Source of the DNA: Sulfurimonas sp.
GTDB taxonomy: Bacteria > Campylobacterota > Campylobacteria > Campylobacterales > Sulfurimonadaceae
Length of the DNA stretch: 6,426 bases
Direction: 5' to 3'
Assembly (NCBI GenBank): GCA_027063585.1
Contig: JAMORM010000085.1
Coordinates: 1 to 6,426, forward strand
Both the position numbers and the translations under genes were made by a program. Under the pieces are notes generated by a model, which was given only the letters and a program-made list of their open reading frames with translations, was not told the DNA's origin and searched no databases. Shown here piece after piece: positions 1-5,821 of this stretch (position 1 is the stretch's first letter; each line of letters starts with the position of its first letter).

Positions 1-1158
1 CTTCAGTCCTGTTTCATTTAATATATAATTTTTGAAATCCTCATATTCTTCAAAATAGGGTGCATCTTGAATTGTTTTTGCCATAAGCACAGTTTGCTCT
101 GTAAACTCTTGGGGAATATATCTTTTTGCAAAAATCGGTGCAACTTTTTCCTTGAGTTCTTTTGTCGTACCTGCTTCTTCCAGATAAATACGTGCAAGTT
201 CGCCTATTTCTGCATCAGCAAAACCCACATAACGCGATAATTCTGTTGCATCAAGATTTTTTAAATGTTCTTTGTTGATATGTTTCAGTTTATCTAAATC
301 AAAACGGACAGAGCTTTTTGAAACCTTATCCAAATCAAACCATTTTATTGCTTCTTTTATGGTGAAAACCTCTTTTTGAGGATTATTTCCTATTGATATT
401 AAATAATTTGAAATGGCTTCGGGTAAATAACCTTCTTCAAGAAGCTGTTTGACACTTATAGTATTGTCATTTATTATAATAGGCAAATGTGCATATTCCA
501 TTTTTTTATTATATCCAAGCTGATTCCTTACATGCTCTTGTTTTGGAGTGTTATTTATATGGTCTTCACTACAAATAACAAGAGAAATATCACTCAGCAT
601 ATCATCAACAGCAGAGGCAAAATTATATGTAGGCGTTTTATCTTGTTTCATGATAATAAAACTGTCAACGGCATCAGGGTCAAAACTGATTTCACCTTGA
701 ATATGATCGTGAATAACAACAGGCTTGTCAGGGCGTGCTATTCTAACAGTAAAAGGAGCAGTATTATCTATTACAAGTTCTGGAGGGAGGTTTCTACACG
801 CATCATCGTAATGGTACTCTTTTTTAGCTTCTTTCGCTTCATCACGCTTTTTTTGCAGCCATGCATCGGAGCAAAAACAGGCAAAAGCTTTTTTTTCATG
901 TAAAAGCTGCAGTGCCATAGCTGAATGAAAACGAAAATTTTGACTTTGATAAATAACCTGAGAGTACTCAATGCCAAAAAGTCCTAAAATATCGAGTATT
1001 TCCTGATCTTTACCTTCTATATTTCGCTCTTTGTCTGTCTCTTCTATACGGACAATTAAATCTTCATTTTTTTGTTTTGATACAATATAGTTTAAGAGGG
1101 CAACTCTTAGATCATCTATATGCATATCATCAGTAGGGCTGGATGCAAATCTTAGCAT
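1..1158 (-). CDS. gltX: GluRS-like protein lacking catalytic motifs (partial)
   Basis: This is an open frame of 386 codons running off the left edge; its C-terminus is outside the window. The ATG at 1158-1156 follows AGGA at 1165-1168 with a 6-base gap. It begins MLRFASSPTDDMHIDDLRVA, and the body (DKERNIEGKDQEIL, TPTYNFA, NNTPKQ, AHLPIII, LLEEGYLPEAISNYL) is clearly glutamyl-tRNA synthetase of the Campylobacterota type. The normal enzyme charges tRNA with glutamate using ATP, in the cytoplasm. Here the class I signatures are damaged: HIGN/HIGH reads HIDD (residues 13-16), PSPTG reads SSPTD (6-10), IEDTD reads IEETD (38-42), RGEDH reads CSEDH (196-200), and the KMSKRD segment is missing, leaving NDNTISVKQ (230-238). 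No stop or frameshift is seen, so it is not an obvious pseudogene. Charging activity is therefore doubtful. The family call is firm; the inactive state is inferred from motifs compared from memory. Confidence 0.9.
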   Translation of the reverse strand, partial: MLRFASSPTDDMHIDDLRVALLNYIVSKQKNEDLIVRIEETDKERNIEGKDQEILDILGLFGIEYSQVIYQSQNFRFHSAMALQLLHEKKAFACFCSDAWLQKKRDEAKEAKKEYHYDDACRNLPPELVIDNTAPFTVRIARPDKPVVIHDHIQGEISFDPDAVDSFIIMKQDKTPTYNFASAVDDMLSDISLVICSEDHINNTPKQEHVRNQLGYNKKMEYAHLPIIINDNTISVKQLLEEGYLPEAISNYLISIGNNPQKEVFTIKEAIKWFDLDKVSKSSVRFDLDKLKHINKEHLKNLDATELSRYVGFADAEIGELARIYLEEAGTTKELKEKVAPIFAKRYIPQEFTEQTVLMAKTIQDAPYFEEYEDFKNYILNETGLK

Positions 1159-1205
1159 TAATATTCCTAGGTAAATTTTTTGTAATTTTAACAAAATTTT
1201 GATTA

Positions 1206-1211
1206 ATTATA
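1206..1211 (-). promoter_or_regulatory. -10 box for the GluRS-like gene
   Basis: The minus strand reads TATAAT, about 48 bases upstream of the ATG at 1158. There is no convincing -35, which is usual in Campylobacterota. A second possibility is TAAAAT at 1185-1190. The box lies only 13 bases from the opposing glnS -10. Confidence 0.5.
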
Positions 1212-1224
1212 AGCTCTAATTTGA

Positions 1225-1230
1225 TAAAAT
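1225..1230 (+). promoter_or_regulatory. -10 box for glnS
   Basis: TAAAAT, preceded by TTTGA, lies 29 bases before the glnS ATG. The predicted start of transcription is near 1237, giving a leader of only about 23 nt that contains the ribosome site AAAGG (1245-1249). The leader is too short for a T-box or other riboswitch. A later alternative, TATAAT at 1239-1244, would leave almost no leader and would overlap the ribosome site. Confidence 0.5.
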
Positions 1231-1259
1231 ACAATCCTTATAATAAAGGTTTATTAATA

Positions 1260-3518
1260 ATGAATAAGAAAAAAGATTTTTTACGTACGATAGTTGAAAA
1301 TGATTTAAAATCAGGTAAATATAAAGAAATAGTTACAAGATTTCCACCGGAACCTAATGGTTTTCCACATATTGGACATGCCAAATCAATATCTATAAAT
1401 TTTGGTATTGCACGTGATTATAACGGGCATTGTAATCTAAGAATGGATGATACTAACCCGACTAAAGAAGATACAAAATATGTACAAGCTCTTGAAGATG
1501 CAGTCAAATGGCTTGGGTTTGACTGGGGTGATAAGATCTATTTTACATCTGATTATTTTTCTCAGATATATGATTATGCTATTGAGCTTATCAAAATGGG
1601 CAAAGCCTATGTTGACAGCCTGACAGAAGAAGAAATACGCGAGTATCGAGGTACCGTTACACAACCAGGCAAGCGCAGTAAATATGCACAAAGAAGTGTC
1701 GAAGAGAATCTGGATCTTTTTGAGAGAATGAAAAACGGTGAATTTAAAGATGGTGAGCATGTATTGAGGGCAAAAATCGATATGAGTGCAGCCAATATGA
1801 AGATGAGGGATCCTCTCTTGTATCGTATTAGACACGCTCATCACTTCAGAGCAGGAGATGAATGGTCAATCTATCCAATGTATGATTTTGCACACTGTCT
1901 GTCTGATTATATAGAAGGAGTCACACACTCAATTTGTACATTAGAGTTTGAAAATAACCGTGATATTTACGACTGGGTACTCGATACTCTTGAGTTAAAA
2001 CCACCTCGGCCTTATCAGTATGAATTTGCACGACTCAACATCAACTATACAGTTATGAGCAAAAGAAAACTTTTAGAACTGGTTGAGGGTAACTATGTAA
2101 ATGGATGGGATGATCCTCGTCTTCCTACGATTGCAGGGTACAGAAGAAGAGGCTATACACCAGAGTCCATTTTAAATTTTTGTGATCAGATCGGTATAGC
2201 AAAAGCAAACTCTGTGGTTGATGTTGCACAACTTGAATTTTGTATAAGAGATGATTTAAATCCAAAAGTACCTCGTGTTATGTGTGTTCTTGATCCAATC
2301 AAAGTAACTATTGAAAATTATGAAGGCTCTGAAGATATCGATGCTCCATACTATCCTCATGATGTACCAAAAGAGGGTTCAAGAAAGATACCTTTTTCAA
2401 AAGAACTTTATATTGAAAGAGCAGACTTTGAGGAGAACCCTCCAAAAGATTACTTCCGTCTTACACCTGAACAAGCCGTAAGACTGAGACATGGTTATAT
2501 TATTAGCTGTAAAGAGATAGTCAAAGATAATAATGGAAATATTACGGAAATAAAAGCCGAGTACTATCCTGAATCTAAAAGTGGAGCAGAAGATACAAGT
2601 GGCATAAAAGTAAAAAGTGCTATTCAGTGGGTAAGTGCTGTAGATGCCAAGAGAGTAGAAATACGATTGTATGACAGACTCTTTAAAAATGAAGCACCTG
2701 AGGGAATCGAAGATCTTAATCCAAACTCTTTACAAATTATTAAAAATGCATTTATTGAACCTGCTGTCATAATGGAAAAACCGGATGAGAGATTTCAGTT
2801 TGAGAGGCAAGGATATTTTTATGCCGACCCAATTGATTACAGCGATGAGAATCCTGTGTTTAATAAAATTGTCGGTCTAAAAGATTCTTGGACGAAAAAA
2901 ACAAAAACAAAAACAAAACAAGCCGTATCTAAACCGCAAGCTAAAAAAGTGCAAATAGACGGTGAAGTTACACCTATGACTGATGAGCAAAAAATATTGT
3001 TTGAAAAATACACTAATGATTTTAAATTAAACAGTGAAGTATCAAATACTTTAGCTCGTGATAAATTTTTATCAAACTTTTTTGAAGATGCTCTGTGTGC
3101 TTTTAACTGCCCTGTAAGTATATCCAATATTGTCGTTAATGAAGTGGCTAGAGAACTCAAACAAGTACAAGCAGAGGAATTGAAATTCAGTGCAGAGCAC
3201 ATATCGCAACTTGCAAAAATGATTGATACTGATACTATCTCAGGTAAAATTGCAAAACAAGTGTTTGAAGAGATGACCAAAACAGGAGAAAATCCAACAC
3301 AAATAGTTGAAACGAAAGGACTTCTGCAAATTAGTGACCCAGCTGAGATTTCACCTATTATTGATGAAGTAATTTCAAAAAATCCAGATAATGTTGCCAA
3401 ATTTAAAGCAGGAAACACAAAACTATTGGGCTTCTTTGTGGGACAGGTGCTAAAAACTACAGGTGGCAAAGCAAACCCAAAAGTTGTAAATGAACTTGTA
3501 GCACAAAAACTAAAATAA
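1260..3518 (+). CDS. glnS: Glutaminyl-tRNA synthetase with C-terminal YqeY/GatB-like domain
   Basis: This 752-residue cytoplasmic enzyme attaches glutamine directly to tRNAGln using ATP. The class I catalytic core is intact: RFPPEPNGFPHIGH (residues 27-40) holds the HIGH motif, and VMSKR (265-269) is the KMSKS loop. EFENNRDIYDWVLD and WDDPRLPT are typical of GlnRS. The anticodon-binding beta-barrels run to about residue 543. A lysine/threonine-rich linker follows (about 545-567), then an alpha-helical tail (about 574-752) ending KTTGGKANPKVVNELVAQKL, the hallmark of YqeY and of the GatB C-terminus. E. coli GlnRS (about 554 residues) lacks this tail; Deinococcus GlnRS has one and uses it to hold tRNA. 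I chose ATG 1260 because AAAGG lies 10 bases upstream. The in-frame TTG at 1221 would add 13 residues but overlaps the promoter. The gene is monocistronic and divergent from the GluRS paralogue. Confidence 0.96.
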   Translation: MNKKKDFLRTIVENDLKSGKYKEIVTRFPPEPNGFPHIGHAKSISINFGIARDYNGHCNLRMDDTNPTKEDTKYVQALEDAVKWLGFDWGDKIYFTSDYFSQIYDYAIELIKMGKAYVDSLTEEEIREYRGTVTQPGKRSKYAQRSVEENLDLFERMKNGEFKDGEHVLRAKIDMSAANMKMRDPLLYRIRHAHHFRAGDEWSIYPMYDFAHCLSDYIEGVTHSICTLEFENNRDIYDWVLDTLELKPPRPYQYEFARLNINYTVMSKRKLLELVEGNYVNGWDDPRLPTIAGYRRRGYTPESILNFCDQIGIAKANSVVDVAQLEFCIRDDLNPKVPRVMCVLDPIKVTIENYEGSEDIDAPYYPHDVPKEGSRKIPFSKELYIERADFEENPPKDYFRLTPEQAVRLRHGYIISCKEIVKDNNGNITEIKAEYYPESKSGAEDTSGIKVKSAIQWVSAVDAKRVEIRLYDRLFKNEAPEGIEDLNPNSLQIIKNAFIEPAVIMEKPDERFQFERQGYFYADPIDYSDENPVFNKIVGLKDSWTKKTKTKTKQAVSKPQAKKVQIDGEVTPMTDEQKILFEKYTNDFKLNSEVSNTLARDKFLSNFFEDALCAFNCPVSISNIVVNEVARELKQVQAEELKFSAEHISQLAKMIDTDTISGKIAKQVFEEMTKTGENPTQIVETKGLLQISDPAEISPIIDEVISKNPDNVAKFKAGNTKLLGFFVGQVLKTTGGKANPKVVNELVAQKLK
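2901..2918 (+). repeat. In-frame ACAAAA hexamer repeat (x3) in the glnS linker
   Basis: Three tandem ACAAAA units encode Thr-Lys repeats (residues 548-553) at the junction between the GlnRS body and the YqeY-like tail. A gain or loss of a unit would keep the frame and only change linker length. It is probably plain low-complexity linker sequence. Confidence 0.6.
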
Positions 3519-3526
3519 TTACCACT

Positions 3527-3555
3527 AAAGGCTAGTGTTCAACTAGTCTTTATTT
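3527..3555 (+). terminator. Intrinsic terminator after glnS
   Basis: A 10-bp stem, AAAGGCTAGT with ACTAGTCTTT (one G-U pair, loop GTTCA), lies 8 bases after the glnS stop and is followed by CTTTATTT. The run of T is interrupted by one A. The hairpin could also act on the minus strand for transcripts coming from the tRNA side, although there it is followed by only TTT. Confidence 0.7.
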
Positions 3556-3619
3556 AGACCTTATTGACATTTTAAATCTGAATTATATATATTTAAATGA
3601 TTTTTTTATTGTAAGAAAG

Positions 3620-3694
3620 TGGTGACCCCGAGGAGAATTGAACTCCTGTAACATGGATGAAAACCATGGATCCTAACCGCTAGACGACGGGGCC
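3620..3694 (-). tRNA. tRNA-Glu (anticodon UUC)
   Basis: This is a complete cloverleaf of 75 nt including an encoded CCA end. The acceptor stem pairs GGCCCCG with CGGGGTC (one G-U pair). The D arm includes AGCGGTTA. The anticodon stem CATGG/CCATG encloses TTTTCAT with anticodon TTC. The T arm is AGGAG-TTCAATT-CTCCT. It decodes GAA and GAG, and its charged form also feeds tetrapyrrole synthesis where glutamyl-tRNA reductase is present. Its substrate relation to the GluRS paralogue in the same window is suggestive, but the two genes are 2.4 kb apart and not co-transcribed. Confidence 0.97.
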
Positions 3695-3698
3695 ACAA

Positions 3699-3718
3699 GC
3701 TCAACAGTTTTGTTGAGC
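3699..3718 (-). other. Perfect leader hairpin upstream of tRNA-Glu
   Basis: GCTCAACA and TGTTGAGC form a perfect 8-bp stem around a 4-base loop, 4 bases upstream of the mature tRNA 5' end. It lies just after the predicted -10, so the primary tRNA transcript would begin at or in this stem. It may shape the pre-tRNA leader that RNase P removes. No T run follows it in either direction, so it does not look like a standard terminator. Confidence 0.55.
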
Positions 3719-3722
3719 CGAA

Positions 3723-3728
3723 ATTATA
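3723..3728 (-). promoter_or_regulatory. -10 box for tRNA-Glu
   Basis: The minus strand reads TATAAT within CTATATAATTTCGG. Transcription would start near 3715-3717, about 21-23 bases before the mature tRNA. There is no strong -35. Confidence 0.55.
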
Positions 3729-3771
3729 TAGATAATATCCTTAAAAAAAGATAAAATTTCTATAATTAAAA

Positions 3772-4317
3772 TTATTCGTAAAAACTGCGAAGTGCTCTGA
3801 TGATTACAGCATTTTTGGAAATACTTTCAGCTTTTGCATTGTCATTCACTGTTTCATATAGATCTAAAGGAAGAGAGATTGAAAATGTTTTTGTCTCTAT
3901 TTTTTTCTTTTTTGCTACCATTGAGACAACACTACCTAAAAGTTCAATAATTTTTTTCGTATCGATTGGTTTTTGAATAAAACTGTTAACACCGACTTCA
4001 ATTGATTCAGAAATTTTTTCCATATCATTACTTGCAGATATAACAATAATAATTTGATTAGGATTGATTTCACGGATTTTACGTGAAAGTTCAATTCCGT
4101 CCATTCCCGACATAATAATATCTACAAAAACTACATCCGGTTTCATCTGCTCGTAAACTTTTAATGCCGTATCCCCATCAAAACATGATTCAACTTTTGC
4201 AAAAAAGTTTTTAAAAGTAGAACTTAAAAGTTCGTTAGTTACTTTTTCATCTTCTACAACCATAGCTGTAAGTTTTTTCGTTTGTTCAGTTAATTGAATT
4301 AAATCTAAATTACTCAT
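3772..4317 (-). CDS. Response regulator: receiver domain plus ribbon-helix-helix output
   Basis: This cytoplasmic signalling protein has 181 residues. The receiver domain (about 16-134) has every key residue: the acidic pair E22/D23, phospho-acceptor D66 in VVFVDIIMSGMDG, S94 at the Ser/Thr switch, and K116 in the K-P motif. A KKKK linker (136-139) is followed by residues 143-181 (KTFSISLPLDLYETVNDNAK, then SISKNAVIIRALRSFYE). This reads as one strand and two helices in the pattern of CopG/Arc ribbon-helix-helix DNA-binding domains, so phosphorylation may control dimeric DNA binding. That output is unusual; OmpR, NarL or HD-GYP types are commoner. The start is supported by AGGG at 4325-4328, 7 bases upstream. 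No histidine kinase is in the window, so the partner is unknown. It lies 74 bases after the small-protein gene and may share that operon or use its own promoter. The receiver call is firm; the output fold is inferred by eye. Confidence 0.93.
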   Translation of the reverse strand: MSNLDLIQLTEQTKKLTAMVVEDEKVTNELLSSTFKNFFAKVESCFDGDTALKVYEQMKPDVVFVDIIMSGMDGIELSRKIREINPNQIIIVISASNDMEKISESIEVGVNSFIQKPIDTKKIIELLGSVVSMVAKKKKIETKTFSISLPLDLYETVNDNAKAESISKNAVIIRALRSFYE

Positions 4318-4345
4318 TATATATCCCTATATTTTAATATGTTAT

Positions 4346-4351
4346 ATTATA
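4346..4351 (-). promoter_or_regulatory. -10 box for the response regulator
   Basis: The minus strand reads GTGTATAAT, about 28 bases before the ATG at 4317. The TG just before the box resembles an extended -10. No terminator is seen between the small-protein stop and this box, so read-through from upstream remains possible. Confidence 0.5.
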
Positions 4352-4391
4352 CACTACAAATAGTTAATAACGCTAACATTTATAAACAATC

Positions 4392-4598
4392 TTATGAATT
4401 TGTTTTAAATTGTTCCAGCCACTCTACATCAGATTCACTATTTTTTTCTTTTTGTGTTAACAAAGAATCTATTATACTGATAAGTGTGTTTTCATCCATA
4501 AAATTTAGTAAATCCGGATTAATTGAAGTAGGGCGTAGTTCACCATAACTGTTTAAAAGATTTTGTATATCTTTAATGAGTTGTTCTTTTTTTTCCAT
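4392..4598 (-). CDS. Small conserved hypothetical helical protein
   Basis: This is a 68-residue soluble protein starting MEKKEQLIKDIQNLLNSYG. The central part (INPDLLNFMDENTLISIIDS) and the end (EWLEQFK) look helical and highly charged, with no signal peptide, membrane segment or cysteine. I recall similar short proteins with an INP-LL-F/Y-D pattern in Campylobacterota, but I know no function for them. The ATG at 4598 lies one base after the stop of the wall-hydrolase gene, and GGGAG (4609-4613) sits 10 bases upstream inside that gene, which suggests translational coupling. An alternative ATG at 4622 would add eight residues and overlap the hydrolase gene by 23 bases; it lacks a good ribosome site. 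Confidence is high that this is a gene, low for any role. Confidence 0.75.
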   Translation of the reverse strand: MEKKEQLIKDIQNLLNSYGELRPTSINPDLLNFMDENTLISIIDSLLTQKEKNSESDVEWLEQFKTNS

Positions 4599-4599
4599 T

Positions 4600-5397
4600 T
4601 TATTTTTGCTCCCAGGCTTCATCGAAGCTCATATGTTTATTTTGCATATTATTTACTAACTCAACTAAACCTGCTTTTTTCATTACTTGTTTTGCCTTTT
4701 TTGGCCAAGATTTTCTGTAATTAAATGAGTTTTTAACACCGCCTATTTTATCTATAAAGCTGCTATTTGCGTTCATACTAAATAATATGCTTTTATTGTT
4801 TTTAGCAACTAAATTTTCCAGCCATATTTTTGCATTCTTAAAGGCTTTTATATTTGATTTTTTAGATATCCATCTTGTGGCAAAGTCATTTAAACAGGCA
4901 CTATGTGCCTGACATCTGAGTTTTTTATTATATTTTAATAATTCTAGGTTTTTAACACTTCCTGCGTATCCAACAGGTCTATAGTCTTTTTTTAAACTTT
5001 TATGACGTTTTTTATAATCTAAATCCGCTTTAACATGTTTTTTAATCTCATTTTTATCAAAGAGTATTTTTTGCTCGGATTGAGAGTAGGGTAAAGTTAA
5101 TGCAGGAAGTTCGTGGTCGCTTTTAAATGCTCCTAAACTCATGATGTTACCTGTGATCTGACAAACATAGCCTCTGCCATATCCTGATTCCAATCCTGCA
5201 ATAGCCAACAGTGATGCGGCAGGAAGATTATGTTCTTTTGCTATTTTTATCGCGATAGGAGTTATTTCTTTGTAAAATTTTTTGACATGAGGATATTTTC
5301 TATAACTGTAAACATTCGCATCTAATGAACTGATAGTAAGTAGTATGCTAAGCACGATATATCGTATATTGCCGGTATTATATATTTTGGTTAACAT
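4600..5397 (-). CDS. Secreted glucosaminidase-domain (lysozyme-like) wall hydrolase
   Basis: The protein has 265 residues. An N-terminal signal peptide (about 1-27; hydrophobic stretch IVLSILLTISSLDA, probable cleavage after A27) points to export to the periplasm. The domain at about 36-200 has the lysozyme-like glucosaminidase pattern: LLAIAGLESGYGRG with probable catalytic Glu70, then GNIMSLGA, comparable to the N-N-L-F-G-I-K segment of FlgJ/Bax-type enzymes. It should cut the glycan strands of peptidoglycan. Residue 79 and the pair in RCQAHSAC are cysteines that could form disulfides. The C-terminal part is basic (SWPKKAKQVMKK). The start follows AAGAGA by about 9 bases. It lies 45 bases downstream of rnpB on the same strand and one base upstream of the small-protein gene. 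The cellular role (division, flagellum or recycling) cannot be told. The bond cut, muramidase-like or glucosaminidase-like, is also open. Confidence 0.88.
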   Translation of the reverse strand: MLTKIYNTGNIRYIVLSILLTISSLDANVYSYRKYPHVKKFYKEITPIAIKIAKEHNLPAASLLAIAGLESGYGRGYVCQITGNIMSLGAFKSDHELPALTLPYSQSEQKILFDKNEIKKHVKADLDYKKRHKSLKKDYRPVGYAGSVKNLELLKYNKKLRCQAHSACLNDFATRWISKKSNIKAFKNAKIWLENLVAKNNKSILFSMNANSSFIDKIGGVKNSFNYRKSWPKKAKQVMKKAGLVELVNNMQNKHMSFDEAWEQK

Positions 5398-5413
5398 AAT
5401 GTAAATTCTCTTG

Positions 5414-5438
5414 AAAAATCATCTACTCTCTTGAGAGT
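5414..5438 (-). terminator. Weak terminator between rnpB and the wall-hydrolase gene
   Basis: The minus strand has ACTCTC and GAGAGT forming a 5-6 bp stem with a very short loop (5425-5438). A spacer of six bases and a run of five T (5414-5418) follow. The stem is short and the T run is displaced, so termination may be partial and some transcription may enter the downstream gene. Confidence 0.45.
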
Positions 5439-5442
5439 GGTT

Positions 5443-5779
5443 TTAGGCATAAGATAAGCCGAGTTTTGTGTGATAGCATTAATCTACTGCACACCTTGCG
5501 TTGTGCCTCTAGCGAAACAATAGCATTGTAAGACGCTAACCATTTGTTTCTTGCTGCCATGTTGGGTTTACAAGCTCCTTATATTACTATAAGGACTGGT
5601 GGTCTCTTACACCGCCTTTTCACCTTTACTACTTTTTTCTCGAAGTCATAAAGTAGCAGTCTATTCTCTGTTGCACTTTCCCTCGTATTACTACGGCCAT
5701 TAGTTAAATGGAACATTGTCTTACAGCAGCTCGGACTTTCCTCTTGAAATTATTTCAAGTCACTATCTCTTATGCCTAA
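5443..5779 (-). ncRNA. rnpB: RNase P RNA (bacterial type A)
   Basis: This is the catalytic RNA of RNase P, which with the RnpA protein removes 5' leaders from pre-tRNAs, including the tRNA-Glu here. Helix P1 is a perfect 12-bp pairing of TTAGGCATAAGA (5768-5779) with TCTTATGCCTAA (5443-5454), and it sets both ends. Conserved stretches in order on the minus strand are AGGAAAGTCCGAGCT (5' half of P4), GGAAAGTGCAACAGAGA, GGTGAAAAGG, TAAGAGACCACCAG, AAACCCAAC, and ACAAAACTCGGCTTAT (3' half of P4). P3 is the hairpin CTTGAAATAATTTCAAG. The length of about 337 nt is in the usual range. The ends could be off by a few bases. Confidence 0.97.
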
Positions 5780-5783
5780 TGAA

Positions 5784-5813
5784 ATTATACTTAATTGTCA
5801 TTTATTATGCCAA
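5784..5813 (-). promoter_or_regulatory. rnpB promoter
   Basis: The minus strand has TTGGCA (5808-5813) and TATAAT (5784-5789) separated by 18 bases. The predicted start, near 5777-5779, coincides with the first base of P1. It is the only promoter in the window with a recognisable -35, which fits a strongly expressed stable RNA. Confidence 0.75.
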
Positions 5814-5821
5814 CTTTACAA

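Noticed and set aside
313..327. KVSKS (residues 278-282 of the GluRS-like protein) as a relocated KMSKS loop
   Set aside because: It lies about 40 residues after the place where KMSKR belongs, in a segment where ordinary homologues have a similar stretch followed by F-D-L-D-K-L in addition to their real KMSKR.
487..903. Plus-strand open frame of 138 codons
   Set aside because: It lies wholly opposite the GluRS-like gene, has no ribosome site, and its product has no recognisable family.
1221..1259. TTG at 1221 as the start of glnS
   Set aside because: It coincides with the probable -10 region and has no ribosome site; the ATG at 1260 has AAAGG at a suitable distance and gives the usual N-terminal length before HIGH.
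1437..1844. Two overlapping minus-strand open frames inside the glnS catalytic core (1437-1844 and 1607-1795)
   Set aside because: They are antisense shadows of a strongly conserved gene, without start signals.
2837..3469. Minus-strand open frame of 210 codons opposite the glnS tail
   Set aside because: Its Ser/Cys/Phe-rich composition is the antisense of the Lys/Glu-rich YqeY-like tail. The plus-strand gene is unambiguous.
3571..3597. Inverted TTTAAAT / ATTTAAA between glnS and tRNA-Glu
   Set aside because: It is built from self-complementary AT words in an AT-rich gap and is expected by chance.
3620..3694. tRNA-Glu as an integration site for a mobile element
   Set aside because: No integrase, no partial tRNA copy and no change in gene style is seen on either side.
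4339..4548. Plus-strand open frame of 69 codons
   Set aside because: It overlaps the small helical gene and the response-regulator promoter; no ribosome site precedes it and the composition is that of antisense sequence.
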